Assembly: GCA_029339195.1 (NCBI GenBank)
Contig: JAPTJF010000071.1
Span: forward strand, 1-64,000
Direction: 5' to 3'
Source of the DNA: Micractinium sp. NFX-FRZ
Lineage: Eukaryota; Chlorophyta; Trebouxiophyceae; Chlorellales; Chlorellaceae
Length of the DNA stretch: 64,000 bases
Shown one piece after another: positions 43,507 to 54,198 of the stretch. The translations under genes and the position numbers were made by a program. The notes under the pieces are model-generated. The model had not been told where the DNA came from and searched no databases. It worked only from the letters and a program-made list of their open reading frames with translations. Numbering within the stretch: position 1 is the stretch's first letter; each line of letters opens with the position of its first letter.

Positions 43507-46218
43507 TCAGCTGCGCCCCGTGGCGAACTGCACACGCCGCTGCTCCTCTGCCGCAACCTGCGCAGGCATCAGGGGGTGCAGGCACACAGAGCAGGAGGCC
43601 CAGGGTGGCAGCGCGTCACACCCATGAAGCAACACCGGCGCTCCCCGGGCAGCGGTGCATCAACCACCACACAGCACCCCACTCTCCCCTGGCAAGCCCA
43701 CCTGGCTGCCACGCGCCGCCTTTGAGCTGAAGCTACCAGACTCTGCAGCCACGTAGACATCTGCCGCTGGGACCGACGGCGCCTCGCTGCCGCTGCGGCC
43801 ATCAGCTGAGACCTGCACAGTGGAGAAGCATGGGGGCAGGTTTGGCTTTGAATCAAAACAGGCAGAGCTCGTGAAGGCCTGCTATGTGCACCCTGACCTT
43901 GTTCCGGTGCCCCCAGGTCCTTCCCACTGCACCACACCTGCCGTGCGCCGCTCCTCTTCTGCCGCTTCGACTTGCCGGCGCTCGCCTTCTTGCGCATCAC
44001 CGGCAGCTCAAAGCCGCGCGCCGCCAGCGCTGTGCGGCACTGCAGCAGAGGATCAGAGCAGCCGGAAGGTGTACGGTTGAAGCTCTGTCCACTCCATGCA
44101 TGACCCTGGCCCTCTCTGCCCTTGCACTCATAGGGAAAGCCCGCCAATGGTTCAGGGGTGCAGCGGTTGTGAATAGGCAGGCAGGCCATTCAGCTTCCTT
44201 TCCCTGACCAGAGTGCGTCTCACCTTGTCGCCGATGCTCACACAGTCTGCCTCCTCGCAGTCCAGCAGGAAGCTGACCCAGGCCTGGCAGGGCGGGAGGG
44301 CAGCAGGCACACTAGTCTGTGTCGTGAGCATATGCCCATGCGCTGGCTGTGCCGTGCAGCCGCGGCGCACATCTCGCATTCTTGTGGTTGGCACACCAGG
44401 CAGGCCTGCTCCAGCTGCTGTAGCTGCTACAGCCGCAGCGGCTGCGTCACAGCCCATGCACGCTGCCCGGTGGCAAACAACACACGACATGTCACTACTC
44501 ACCGCCAGCATGGCGGGCGTCACTGAGGGCTTCTCCCCGCTCTCCACCAGCGCCGTCTGCTGGTCCACAGCAAAGCTGACCATCTGGCGCTTGGCAGCTG
44601 CACGCAGCGGCAGAAAGGCAGCGGGGAAGGGGCATTTACTACTAGCGCTGCGCTCCCCCTGCGTGTGTCGCACTCAAGGGCTGCTGGCACGTATGCCCAG
44701 GCGCACGCGTGCAGGGTCTGTGCGCCAGCGGGGGTGCACCCTCACCTGCCACGCCGCTGCTGGACTCCAGGCGGCACAGCACCAGCAGGCTGTAGAAGGC
44801 GGGGAGCGCGAGGAGCACCACCGCAGCCAGGCCCTGCACAGCAGGCAGCAGCGCAAGATGCGCAGAAGACAGCGGGCAGCGTGACTGGCAGCCTGCTGCG
44901 TGCATGCGTGCGCAGGGAGGCAGGCAGGCTGGCGCAGTGCGGGCAGTGCAAGCCCAGGCCGGGCGGGCCCAGCCGCCCTGCCCCAGTGCCATGCCAGCGC
45001 ACACCGCACCGTGAAGGCCAGGATGAACTTGTTGGCCTGCTCTCGTGCAGGGTCGCACACGTCACGTGGGTACGCGGTGCAGCTGCAGGCGGGGGCAGGG
45101 GGCAGGCACCCACCAATGTGTGACTGGTTTGTGGTGGATGTCCCAAGCCACTTACAAGCCACACTGTCACGCTGTCAAGGGCACAGTACCCTTGCACACG
45201 GTGCATATGATCTCAGCCGCTGCCCGCAATCGCAGTTCTCCTTTTAGTTGCCGTCGCACCTGCCGCAGGTGGGGTCTGCCGCCATGATAGAAGCAGTGCA
45301 GGTGTTGGTGGTGGCACAGCCGCAGTTTTCGCAGCCCGTGAACGCAGACTGCCGCGTGGCGCAGCTGCAGAGGGGTCGGTCGGAAGGGCAGCAGGGCAGT
45401 AGGCAGGATGAGCTCTGTGGGAGGGCCCGTCAGGACACAGGAGGGTGCTCCGCACGTGTTGCAAGCTTTGTAGTGTGGTGTGGTGCCGTGCTGCGCTTGC
45501 CCTGCACCCACCGAGTGTCCAGCTGCAGCCAGAAGGCGGTGTCAAAGCCGCCCAGGGCCGCGCCCAGCATGCAGCACACCGCGGCATGCAGCGCCAGCAG
45601 CACTGCAGCAGTTTGGGGCATGAGGAGGGCGGTATGATTGACAGTGGCGGCAGTGGGTGTAGGAAGGTGGGTGCGTGCATTCGTTCCTTGGTCGCACTCC
45701 TGCCCCTGTTGTTGCAGTGCCTCAGGTACTCGGTCGTCTCCACAGCCCGCAGCCACGCCCCATCGTACGCACCGTTGTTGCCCAGCCCATGCGCCAGGAC
45801 GCCAAGCGTGCACGCCACGCCCACCACAATCCAGTGCGCCCACGCAAAGGGGCCCAGCGTCATGCCAGCGTGCTGGAACACGAATCCATAGCTGACAGCC
45901 GGCAGCGCGGAGGCGGCCAGAAGGCAGGCGGTGGAGACGATGATCGCCTGGAGCGTGGAGGCAGGCGGGAGGGGGCGCGCGATGGGTGCATGCATGTTAT
46001 GCCTCTACCCACTCCAGGTGATTCTGGCCTCCAAGGCTGCCCAGCACAAGCGAGTTCAACATCAGCTCTGGCACGAAAGGGCAGCGCTAGCGGCACCGAG
46101 GCGGCACAGAGCGGGCACCCCGCCCAACCGCGCTCCGGCGGCAAATACAGCCCCACCGCAGCTGCATGCCTACCTGAAGGCGAAGCCTGTCGGCACTCAA
46201 TCTCAGCGTGTCGCGCAT
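43507..46218 (-). CDS. Four-TM protein with Cys-rich loop, tetraspanin-like topology
   Basis: Eleven exons close in phase to 331 residues: 46218-46174, 45947-45773, 45602-45512, 45364-45260, 45082-45010, 44833-44746, 44597-44503, 44283-44224, 44039-43938, 43812-43702 and 43557-43507 (TGA). Three TMs come early (IIVSTACLLAASALPAV; WIVVGVACTLGVLAHGL; LLALHAAVCCMLGAAL). A loop follows with many cysteines in paired spacing (GCENCGC, CTAS, PTCGSC, RDVC). A fourth TM is FILAFTVGLAAVVLLALPAF. The tail of about 150 residues is cytoplasmic-looking, with KASAGKSKRQKR and a Ser/Ala-rich end. The arrangement of four TMs with a Cys-rich loop between the third and fourth is that of tetraspanins. The CCG motif is absent, so the resemblance is only topological. 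Confidence 0.8.
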
Positions 46219-46841
46219 CGTGCCCCGCCTAAACAGCTTGTCGCCGCCTGCCGACTGTTTCGTCGCAGTCAAGCAGCCGCTGGAGCCGCCGTCGCCCTGC
46301 AAAATGCACTTTTACAATGCAGCGACACGCATGTCAGCTACACATGCAGGAATGGGTGCGCTTGGGTGAGGAAGCGAGTCAAGGCAAAGACGCCACGTAG
46401 GCCCGCCCCAAAGTGAAGCCCTATGCAGTCCAGCACCCTTGATCAGCAAAACCCACGCTTCCCTGTGCCAGCACAAGCCCTCCGCCGCTCGCAAAGCCCT
46501 CACAGCTCGTCGGCCTTCGTGCCCTGCGGAGTCCCCGCCTGCCTGCAGCCAGTGGAGCCGCCATGTGTGAGTGATCAAGGGCTCGAGTGGGGCTGGCCAA
46601 CCGGCTGTGCGTCTCGCCGACCTGGCTGACCCCCTTGCGATCGCGGGCTCTGCCTCCTGTTCTGGCGCTCCTACGGGCTGAAAGAAACGATGGAGGGGCC
46701 TACAGCGCGCGCTGAGGGAGCGGGGAGGCTGCGCACCCTCGCTACCCTCGCCGCCGCCGCTTGCTGCCTGCCCTCGCCGCCGCGCAACTGCACGCCGCTC
46801 GTGCCCCCTGTCCTGCAGCGTTCGGCGAGGACACATCGGAG
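46219..46841. other. Divergent upstream region of two genes
   Basis: This 623-bp interval lies between two genes transcribed away from each other. A CTGCAG acceptor-like site just before 46819 leaves open a 5' exon of the V-ATPase gene in this stretch. An ATG at 46690 starts a frame, but no matching donor was found. No TATA box was recognised. Confidence 0.45.
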
Positions 46842-49800
46842 ATGTGCCTCTTCAACGTGAAGGACGGGTTCCTGGGTGCGTGGCGGGCAGCAGCTGCCAG
46901 CAGTGGTCGATGTTGCAGCCGCTGCAGGAGCAACTGAGCAGAATGCGGCAATGGGTCGCTGCGGCATCGACCTAGTGGCAGCACACGCAGCCCTGCGCGG
47001 GCACTGGCTAGCCTGGAGAAGCGGTGGCAGCAACATACAGTTTCAAGGCAGCTGCAGCGCAGTGCTGCTTGTTCATGCCGCTGAGCTGCCGCCGCGTGCC
47101 GGTCGCCCTGCCCTTGCCCCTGCCCTACCCTCGCCCGCCGTGTTGCCCGTGCTGCAGAGGCGGTGGTGCGTGGGTACAAGCTGGGGCTGCTGACCACCGC
47201 GGATTACAACAACCTGTGCCAGTGCGAGACGCTGGAAGACATTAAGCTGTACCTGGTGGGTGGGTGGGTGGGTGGGTGCTGGGTGTGCTTATTGGTCGCT
47301 GCTTGGGCACGCTTGCGGGTTGGGGTGGTGCGGGGCGGGGTGGATGTGTGAAGTGAAGGTCACTACTCATGCGGAAGGTTGGGAATCACTTATGGCGTTC
47401 ACTTTGACAGGCTTCTAGTTTGCTGGACGCCAGTTCCCTTTCTTGGAAAGCAGCCGTACTGAAAGGGTGCTGCTGCTGCCACTGTGCCTGCCCCGCCCTG
47501 CCCCGCAGACGGGCACCGACTACGGCCCCTTCCTGGCCAACGAACCCTCCCCCATGCACACCACCACGCTGGTGGACTGCTGCACACGCAAGCTGGTGGC
47601 GGACTGGAAGTACCTTCGGGAGAACGTGAGGCGGACCTGGGAGTGGGGTCCGGGAGCGGGGGCGGGGGCAGGGCAGGAGGGGAGTGTGGCGGCGGGGCAT
47701 GGTAGGTCAGCGTCAGAGCTGCGGTGGGCTTTCTGAGATCACCGTGAGAGGGCATGCAACGGCGTGAGGCACAGGGGGTCCCCCAGCAAGGGCATGGCAA
47801 CGCTGCAGCCTGGCTGCTTGGCAGCGTGGCTGTGCTGTCCTCGCCACTGGGGGTGCACGTGCCGCTGTCGCCATCGATAATGATGCCCCGCTCACCACAC
47901 TTGCATGGTGCCCCACCGACCTGCCCCCGCCCTCCCTGCAGGCGGGCGAGCCGCTGGCCCGCTTCCTGGACTACTGCACCTACGGCCACATGATTGACAA
48001 TGTGGTGCTCATTGTGACGGGCACGCTGCACGAGCGGGACGTGCAGGTGGGTGGGGCAGCGGGGCTTGAAAGGTGGAGCAGGTGTGTGGGGGCTGCGGGT
48101 GTCACATTGATTACATTATTTTGTGTGCGGGCAGGGGGGCCAGCAGGGGCGCGGCCTAGTGGGGTGGATGAGTGGATGAGGTGCAGCGCAGGTTGCGCTG
48201 TTGCGCTGCTGCACGAGCAGGCTGCTGCCTCATACAAGAGCAGCCTGCTGGGCAAGCCCCCACTGCTTTGAGCCACCTGCTCTTGCCTCCACAGGAGCTG
48301 CTGGAGAAGTGCAGCCCGCTGGGCACGTGTTGACACGGCCGCCAGCTTCTGCCCACCAATCCTAGTGTGCCAACCGTCCTTCATACGTGCGTTCAAACTG
48401 CCCCACCGACTGCAGGAGCTGCTGGAGAAGTGCAGCCCGCTGGGCATGTTTGACGCGATTGCCAGCCTGGCGGTGGCGCAGAACATGCGGGACCTGTACC
48501 GCCTGGTGCTGGTGGACACGCCGCTGGCGCCCTACTTCTCAGACAACCTCACATCGGAGGACCTGGATGAAATGAACATCGAGGTGAGACGGGGAGAGGG
48601 AGGGAGAGCGGGGAGAGGGACAGATGAGAGGGAGAGCGCGAGAGAGAGGGGGAGAGGAAGCGAGAGAGAGAGCAAGACAGAGAGGGAGGCGTGTGCGAGG
48701 CAGAGGGAGGGAGAGGGGAGGTGAGCTGTTCTGGGGTTTTGAACTGCTGTGCATGAGCCAGTCAGTGGTGCATTGAAGGCCTGGAGGAGGGATTTTGAGC
48801 GCGCACCTACCCTCCCTCCCTGGTGTTACGACCCCACACCCCGCATGTATGCAACACGCTGCACAAGGCCTCCCCCTCTCCTTCTTGACCTGCCCCCTCC
48901 CTTCCCCCCCCTTCCCTCCCTGCCCCCCCAAGTGATGCGCAACACGCTGTGCAAGGCCTCCCTTCCTCTGACCTGCCCCCTCCCTCCCCCCTTCCCGCCC
49001 TCACCACCCGCTGCCCCCGGGGCGCCCCCCCCCCCCCCCAGGTGATGCGCAACACGCTGCACACGGCCTCCCTCCCTCCTGACCTGCCCCCTCCCTCCCC
49101 CATTCCCTCCCTGCCCCCACCCCCACCTCTTACCCCCCCCCTATCTTCCCTCCCCCCGCCCCCAGGTCATGCGCAACACGCTGTACAAGGCCTACCTGGA
49201 CGACTTTGCCGCCTTTGTGCACAAAGTGGGGGGCACCACAGGCGAGGTGATGAGCGAGATGCTGTCGTTCGAGGTGGGTGGGAGGGGCAGGGAATGGGGG
49301 GGCAGGGATGGGGTGGTGGTGCCGCGGAGGGGTAGGGGCAGGTGTTAGGGGTGGGACACAGGGAGGGTGCGAACAGAGGGGGCGTCATCAGCGTGCCATG
49401 CAAAGTGGGGAGAGAGGAGCATGTGGGGCCAGGTTGCAAAGTGTGAGCTGCAGCCCGGCAAGTGCTCTGGGCTGTTAGAGCGCTGGGGGCTGGGCGCAAT
49501 AGGGGTTAAGCCGGTCATGTTGGCGGTTACTGTGACCTGACACCATGCCCGCCGTGCACGACCCGCCACCTGCCTCCCCCCCTCCTCCTCTCCCGCCGGC
49601 CTGGCGTTCTGCTGTGCGCCTGCTGTGTACCACCCACCCACCCTGTCCGCCACTTGGCCTGCCCACTCATCCTCCTGGTCTCTGCCTTACGCCCTTTTGT
49701 TCAGCACCCACCCACCCTCCCCGCCACATGGCCTGCTCACTCATCCTCCTGGCCACAACCACATCCTCCTGGGCCACACCCACAAGCCAACCCGTCTGCT

Positions 49801-51964
49801 TCCGATCCTCTGCTGCTGCTGCAGGCCGACCGCCGCGCGCTCAACATCACCCTCAACTCAATCGGCACCGAGCTGACGCGGGACGACCGGCGCAAGCTGT
49901 ACGCCAACTTTGGCCTGCTCTACCCGCATGGGCAGGTGGGCAGGCGACACAGGAAGGGGCGCTGCCTTGTGTGTGGCAGCCAGGGCAGGCGCGGCGGTTT
50001 GGCCTACAAGCGGTCCACACTCTCAAACCGCTTCATGTGGTCGGACGCCGCCCCGCCTGGTGTAGTCCCCACCACCCGACGCCCTTCATGCCGCCTCTGC
50101 CTCAACCCTCGCCTCTGCCTGCCCCGCCCAGCTCCTACTTCGCCCAGCCTCACCCCAGCCCGGCCCTCGCCTCATGACCATCTGTCTGCACGCTGAGCTG
50201 GCGGTACCGCAGGACTGCCCGCCAGACACCTGCCAGTTTTGCCACGTCCCCTTGCTCGCCCTGCCACCCATGCTCCTTGCTGCCCCCCCCCTGTTCTCCT
50301 CCCTGTCAGGCTGAGCTGGCGGTGGCCAAGGGCTGTTAGCCAGATATCTGCCATGCTTTACCAGATTCCCCCGCCAACCCTGCCGCGCACAAGTACCTTG
50401 TTCTGCCTTGCTCCTCCCATGCAGGCTGAGCTGGCGGTGGCCGAGGACTTTGACCAGATACGCTCAGCCATGGAGAAGTGCCAGCCATACCAGGCCATCT
50501 TCAGCAGGGTGAGCGGGTGCACAGGGGGGGCAGGCAGGCGGGCAGTGCTGCTTCTGTGCACTGAGGCGTGGGCAGGCAGGGCTGCAACAGTGCAGTGCAA
50601 TGTGGCGAAGGTAGGGATGCATGCGCTGCCATGGAGAAGTGCCAGCCTTACCAGGCCATCTTCAGCAGGGTGAGCGGGGTGCAGGGGGCGGGCAGGCGGG
50701 CAGGCGGGGCTGTGCAGCTGCAAATGGGGGCAGGGCATGGTAGCGTGGATGGATGCACACACCGGCATGGAGACGTGCCTGCCTGCCATGCCAGCCACCT
50801 GCAGCATGACAGCACAGGGGGCTGGGGGGTCGTTCTGGGCCCACAACCGTACATGTCCCCGGGGCACTGGAGGGCAGAGGTGGCAGGCCGTGCGCGGCGC
50901 CACATGCATAAGGTCCCTCTTGTCGCGCTCACGCACCCTACCTACCCACCCCCACACGCACACGTGAATCTGTCGCTTCTGCCCTGGGGCCTGGCAACCT
51001 CTGGGCGGCACCTGCATGCTAGCCTGCCCCCCTCACTGCCACCTCTCTCCCCCCCACCCGGACCCCCCCTTCGACCCCCCTTCCCCTGCAGCTGGGGCTG
51101 GGCGGCACCTGAATGCTAGCCTGCCCCCCTCACTGCCACCTCCCTCCCCCCCACCCGCAACCCCCCCTTCGACCCCCCTTCCCCTGCAGCTGGGGCTGGG
51201 CGGCACCTGAATGCTAGCCTGCCCCCCTCACAGCCACCTCCCTCCCCTCCACCCGGAACCCCCCCTTCGACCCCCCTTCCCCTGCAGCTGGGGCTGGGCG
51301 AGACGCAGATGCTGGACAAGATCATGTACGAGGAGGAGGTGCGGCAGCTGATGAACACCTTTGAGCAGCAGTTCCACTATGGCGTCTTCTACGCATACAT
51401 GCGCCTCAGGTGGGCGGGCGGCGGTGTTCTGGAGGCGTGCAGGGGCGGGCGTGGGGTCGTGCCGCGGCTCAGGCGGGCAACAGTCAAACAGGGGTGCGAG
51501 TGCCGAGTCGTGCCCAAGGGGGGTGTGGGCAAGCGGCGTGCCGCTGCAGGGTTGTGTTGCATGCTGCTCAGGCGCGCAGGTGGGGGCAGTGTGGGGTCGG
51601 CTGGAGGTGCGCAGGTTGCATAGCACCAGCCCGGCCCAGGCGCGCGGGCCCGCCTTGTCTGCGCTGCCTGTGCCCGCCCAGGCGCCCAAGCCTCCCCCGC
51701 TCCCTCCTGCCTTCCGCCCGTCTCGCCGCCCCAAAAAGGGCAGGACATCCGCCATCAGCAAGTGCCCCTGCCCCCCCGCCTGAACGCCCTCCCCTCCACC
51801 GCTTCATGCCCCCCGGCTCCTCATGCCCAGGCCCCTCGCCCTTGCCTCCCCCCCGCCGCTTGCCCCGCAGGGAGCAGGAGATCCGCAACGTCATGTGGAT
51901 TGCCGAGTGTGTGGCTCAGGACCAAAAGAACCGGGTGCAGGACGGCATCGTCTTCACATTCTGA
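46842..51964 (+). CDS. VHA-d: V-type proton ATPase subunit d
   Basis: Ten exons close in phase to 346 residues: 46842-46875, 47158-47255, 47509-47625, 47942-48046, 48416-48583, 49166-49273, 49825-49935, 50425-50508, 51288-51409 and 51871-51964 (TGA). The sequence follows subunit d of the family from end to end: [83 protein letters not shown], and [14 protein letters not shown] at the C-terminus. Subunit d sits on the membrane Vo ring and couples it to the central stalk of the acidifying pump in vacuole and Golgi membranes. The ATG at 46842 gives the short MCLFNV start; a few more N-terminal residues from an upstream exon are possible. Introns 4, 5, 7 and 8 carry repeated exon edges. Confidence 0.96.
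48290..48345 (+). repeat. Acceptor echo of V-ATPase d exon 5
   Basis: Starting at 48295, GAGCTGCTGGAGAAGTGCAG and the next bases repeat exon 5 (true start 48416), 121 bp upstream. About 33 bases are identical, then homology continues with gaps (GTGTTGACACGGCCGCCAGC). The CACAG acceptor is intact. The copy reaches an in-frame stop (CACGTGTTGA) soon after. Confidence 0.95.
48590..48720 (+). repeat. GA-rich simple sequence in V-ATPase d intron 5
   Basis: Runs of GAGAGGGAGA-type sequence fill the start of intron 5. They give no coding sense. Confidence 0.85.
48840..49075 (+). repeat. Three acceptor echoes of V-ATPase d exon 6
   Basis: Copies of the exon 6 start (true start 49166) begin near 48844, 48932 and 49042, at spacings of 88, 110 and 124 bp. 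Each keeps GCAACACGCTG and a form of TGCACAAGGCCTCC, where the exon has TGTACAAGGCCTACC. The copy at 49042 has an intact CCCAG acceptor, the one at 48932 has CCAAG, and the first has lost it. They form a graded series of decay with distance from the exon. Confidence 0.95.
49625..49760 (+). repeat. 79-bp tandem duplication in V-ATPase d intron 6
   Basis: CACCCACCCACCCTGTCCGC through CTCATCCTCCTGG at about 49627-49677 recurs at about 49706-49756. Unlike the echoes in neighbouring introns, it does not include exon sequence. Confidence 0.8.
50188..50365 (+). repeat. Two acceptor echoes of V-ATPase d exon 8
   Basis: GCTGAGCTGGCGGT occurs at 50192 and 50310 before the true exon start at 50425 (spacing 118 and 115 bp). 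The nearer copy keeps GTCAG as acceptor and 20 bases of exon (GCTGAGCTGGCGGTGGCC) before an in-frame TAG. The farther copy has lost the acceptor and has more changes. Confidence 0.94.
50622..50672 (+). repeat. Donor echo of V-ATPase d exon 8
   Basis: From about 50629, CCATGGAGAAGTGCCAGCCT and the rest of the exon end, through TTCAGCAGGGTGAGCGG, repeat the last 41 bases of exon 8 plus its donor. The offset is 161 bp, with one substitution in the exon part. This is the best preserved donor echo in the window. Confidence 0.96.
50980..51287 (+). repeat. 98-bp tandem array ending at V-ATPase d exon 9
   Basis: CTGCAGCTGGGGCTGGGCG recurs with exact 98-bp spacing at 51092, 51190 and 51288; the last is the true start of exon 9. 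A more decayed copy lies near 50985-51025. The upstream copies continue GCACCTGAATGCTAGCC where the exon has AGACGCAGATGCTGGAC. The frame is broken by a TGA, but the acceptors are intact. Confidence 0.95.
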
Positions 51965-52753
51965 GGCTGCCCACCCGGCCCGCCACCTGTTGCTGGACAC
52001 CTTGGGCGGCCTTGTTTGGTGGGGCAGCCCGCGGCGCCTGCCCCCTGTAGCGTTAAGACACACCACCGCGGCAACAACTCACCACCAGCAGCAGCGCACC
52101 AGCAGCAGCCCCTTTTTGCAGCACCTTGCCTCCCTCTCTCTCCTGCTCTCTGTTTGTATCATCAAAATGTATCCTGCCACGTTGGGGCACGCATGCCCCC
52201 GCAACCACCGCTGTGAACAAGATCAAAAGCTGTTGCTCGACGCAAGCAGGCACTGGGATCACGACATTGCAGGATGCAGATACGCGACTGTTGCAGCCAG
52301 GCGTGTCAGCTGTTGCGGCCGGTCGTGTGCCTGCCCCACCTGGCGGACGCATGCAGGCCCGCCCCCTCCCGCTCTCCCCCACCAGCGCACGCTGGACCAA
52401 CCCTCCCCCTCCTGCTGCCGCAACCACATAGCTTGTTTGCAGCTCTACCAAGTGTCCCATTTCTTTCCACTGCCTGCCTCTGCCTCGACTGTGCGTACGA
52501 CCCGTCCACACACCACCTGCCAACAAGCCATGCTCCGTTCCAATCAGCTGTGCAGCCAATGCCACCAGACTCTCAGCAGCAGCTGCGCTCCCAGCATCCT
52601 TCTTCCATCGCCCATTGCTTGCCCGCACGGGTGCATGCCCCCTGCACAGCTGCTCTTCTCGGCCAGTGGGCCCCTGGGTGTTTCTGCCTGAATGGGTGTC
52701 GCAGTTCAGTTACACAAGTCCCCTCGGCAAAATTGCAGTGCCAGCTGTCAAGC
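51965..52753. other. Convergent 3' region of V-ATPase d and plastocyanin
   Basis: Both neighbouring genes end here. A minus-strand TGTAA at 52714-52710 lies 40 nt past the plastocyanin stop and is a good polyadenylation signal candidate. No signal of that form was seen for the V-ATPase gene. No gene was recognised in between. Confidence 0.6.
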
Positions 52754-54198
52754 TTAGTTCACAGTGATCTTGCCTGCAGGGGCGGGCGGGCGGGCAGGCG
52801 GGCGGGGCGTGCAAAGGTCAGCAAGGAAATACTGGAGGCGAGCACCGCGACATGGAGCAGGCAGCGTGACTGCGACAGCACACCAGCAGCATCGGGCGTG
52901 GGCATTCCTCCAAACCCCCGCCTCCCCACCAGCAGGCCGCCCCCCGCCCCACGCGTCCCCACAGCTCCCATGGTGCTCTCTGTGGAGCAGCTCGTGATGC
53001 TGCCCCCGCATGACACTGCTCGTCACACTGCCCCCGCATGACGCTGCTCGTGTGACACTGCCCCCCGCCCGCTGCTCACCGGCCATGCCAGCGCCCTGGT
53101 GGGGCTCGCAGTAGTAAGAGTAGGTGCCGGCGGTGTCCAGGGAGATGGTGTAGGTCTCGCCGGGGGCGTTCAGGTAGTCCTCCCGGCTGATCTTCTCGGC
53201 GTTCACGCCGGCCTGCGGGGGAGCAGGGACACAGCGGGAGGGGGGCACGGTTTGAACGAGATGATGAGGAGCGGCAGCAGACATGAAGCGTGTATGCGGC
53301 CAAAGGGATGGATGTGGGATGCTGCCGTGCCACACGCGTGCCTCGGAGTGGGGGAAAGGGTGCGGGGCGTCGCGGCGCCGCTCAAACGGTGGGGCCGGGC
53401 TGACTGCGTGCAACCCAGTGATTGTTTGATGCCGTCGAAAGCTTAGGCGGCAGGCCGACGCTGAGAGGCTGCCTGCCTGCTGTTGGCTGTGGCCAGTCAA
53501 TGGGCAGCGCACAGTCGATTGCCGGCAAGCGGTGGCGGCGGGGCCGGAGGCGGCACTCACCGGCACCTCGTCCTCATCGAACACGATGTTGTGGGGGAAG
53601 CCCGCGTTGTTCACGAAGGTGATGGACTCGCCCTTGGCGACGGTGATGGAGGAGGGCTCGAACACCAGAGCACCTGCGAGCGGGAAGTGGGTAGAATCGC
53701 GGGTAAGGCTGGGGGGGGGACGGAGCGCCAGCTGACACCACAGAGCCGTCAGCCCGCCGCGTCATCGAATGTGTCAGGTCAGGATAAGAAGGATTGCGCC
53801 TCCCGGAAGCCCCGGGCTGCAGAGCGCCCTCCATGATGCCGGCCTCCCCAGTCCCCAGCCCCCCGCCCTCCAGACTGCTGATAATTGCAACTGACCGTTG
53901 TCGGCGCCCTGCAGGTGGGCAATGTGGGTGGCGGGGAGTGTCAGGGGCCCGGCAACCGTGCAGCCAGGCAGGCAAGGCTTTTTCCGGTGCGGGCAGCGCT
54001 CAGCGAGCGCGATACTCAATGCGCTCTGCTCACCAGCTTGATCTGCGCAGCGTTGGCAGTGGCAGCCAGGCTGAGAGCCGCCAGGCCGACCGCGGCGGAC
54101 TTCAGCACGCGAGGCAGAGCCACCACCTGCTTGGCAGGCTGGGCCTTCGCCTGAGAGGCGGAGGCCACGATGGTGCAGCGGGCGGCGACGGTCTGCAT
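52754..54198 (-). CDS. PETE: Plastocyanin, chloroplast precursor
   Basis: Five exons, 54198-54034, 53908-53896, 53673-53561, 53212-53080 and 52773-52754 (TAA), close in phase to 147 residues. The precursor has a two-part transit signal: a basic, Ala-rich stromal part, then a thylakoid lumen signal (VGLAALSLAATANA), with likely cleavage before AQIKLG. That leaves a mature protein of 97 residues. Copper ligands are His87, Cys132, His135 and Met140 of the precursor, in FPHNIVFD and YYCEPHQGAGM. Subtracting 50 gives His37, as in known plastocyanins. It carries electrons from cytochrome b6f to photosystem I in the thylakoid lumen. Exon 2 is only 13 nt. A minus-strand TGTAA lies 40 nt after the stop. 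Confidence 0.97.
53896..53908 (-). other. PETE: 13-nt microexon of plastocyanin
   Basis: This exon reads GGCGCCGACAACG on the minus strand, with a CTGCAG acceptor and a GTCAGT donor. It supplies Gly-Ala-Asp-Asn plus the first base of Gly in the conserved LGADNGALVF segment of plastocyanin. Without it, the flanking exons neither keep frame nor give the family sequence. Confidence 0.9.
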
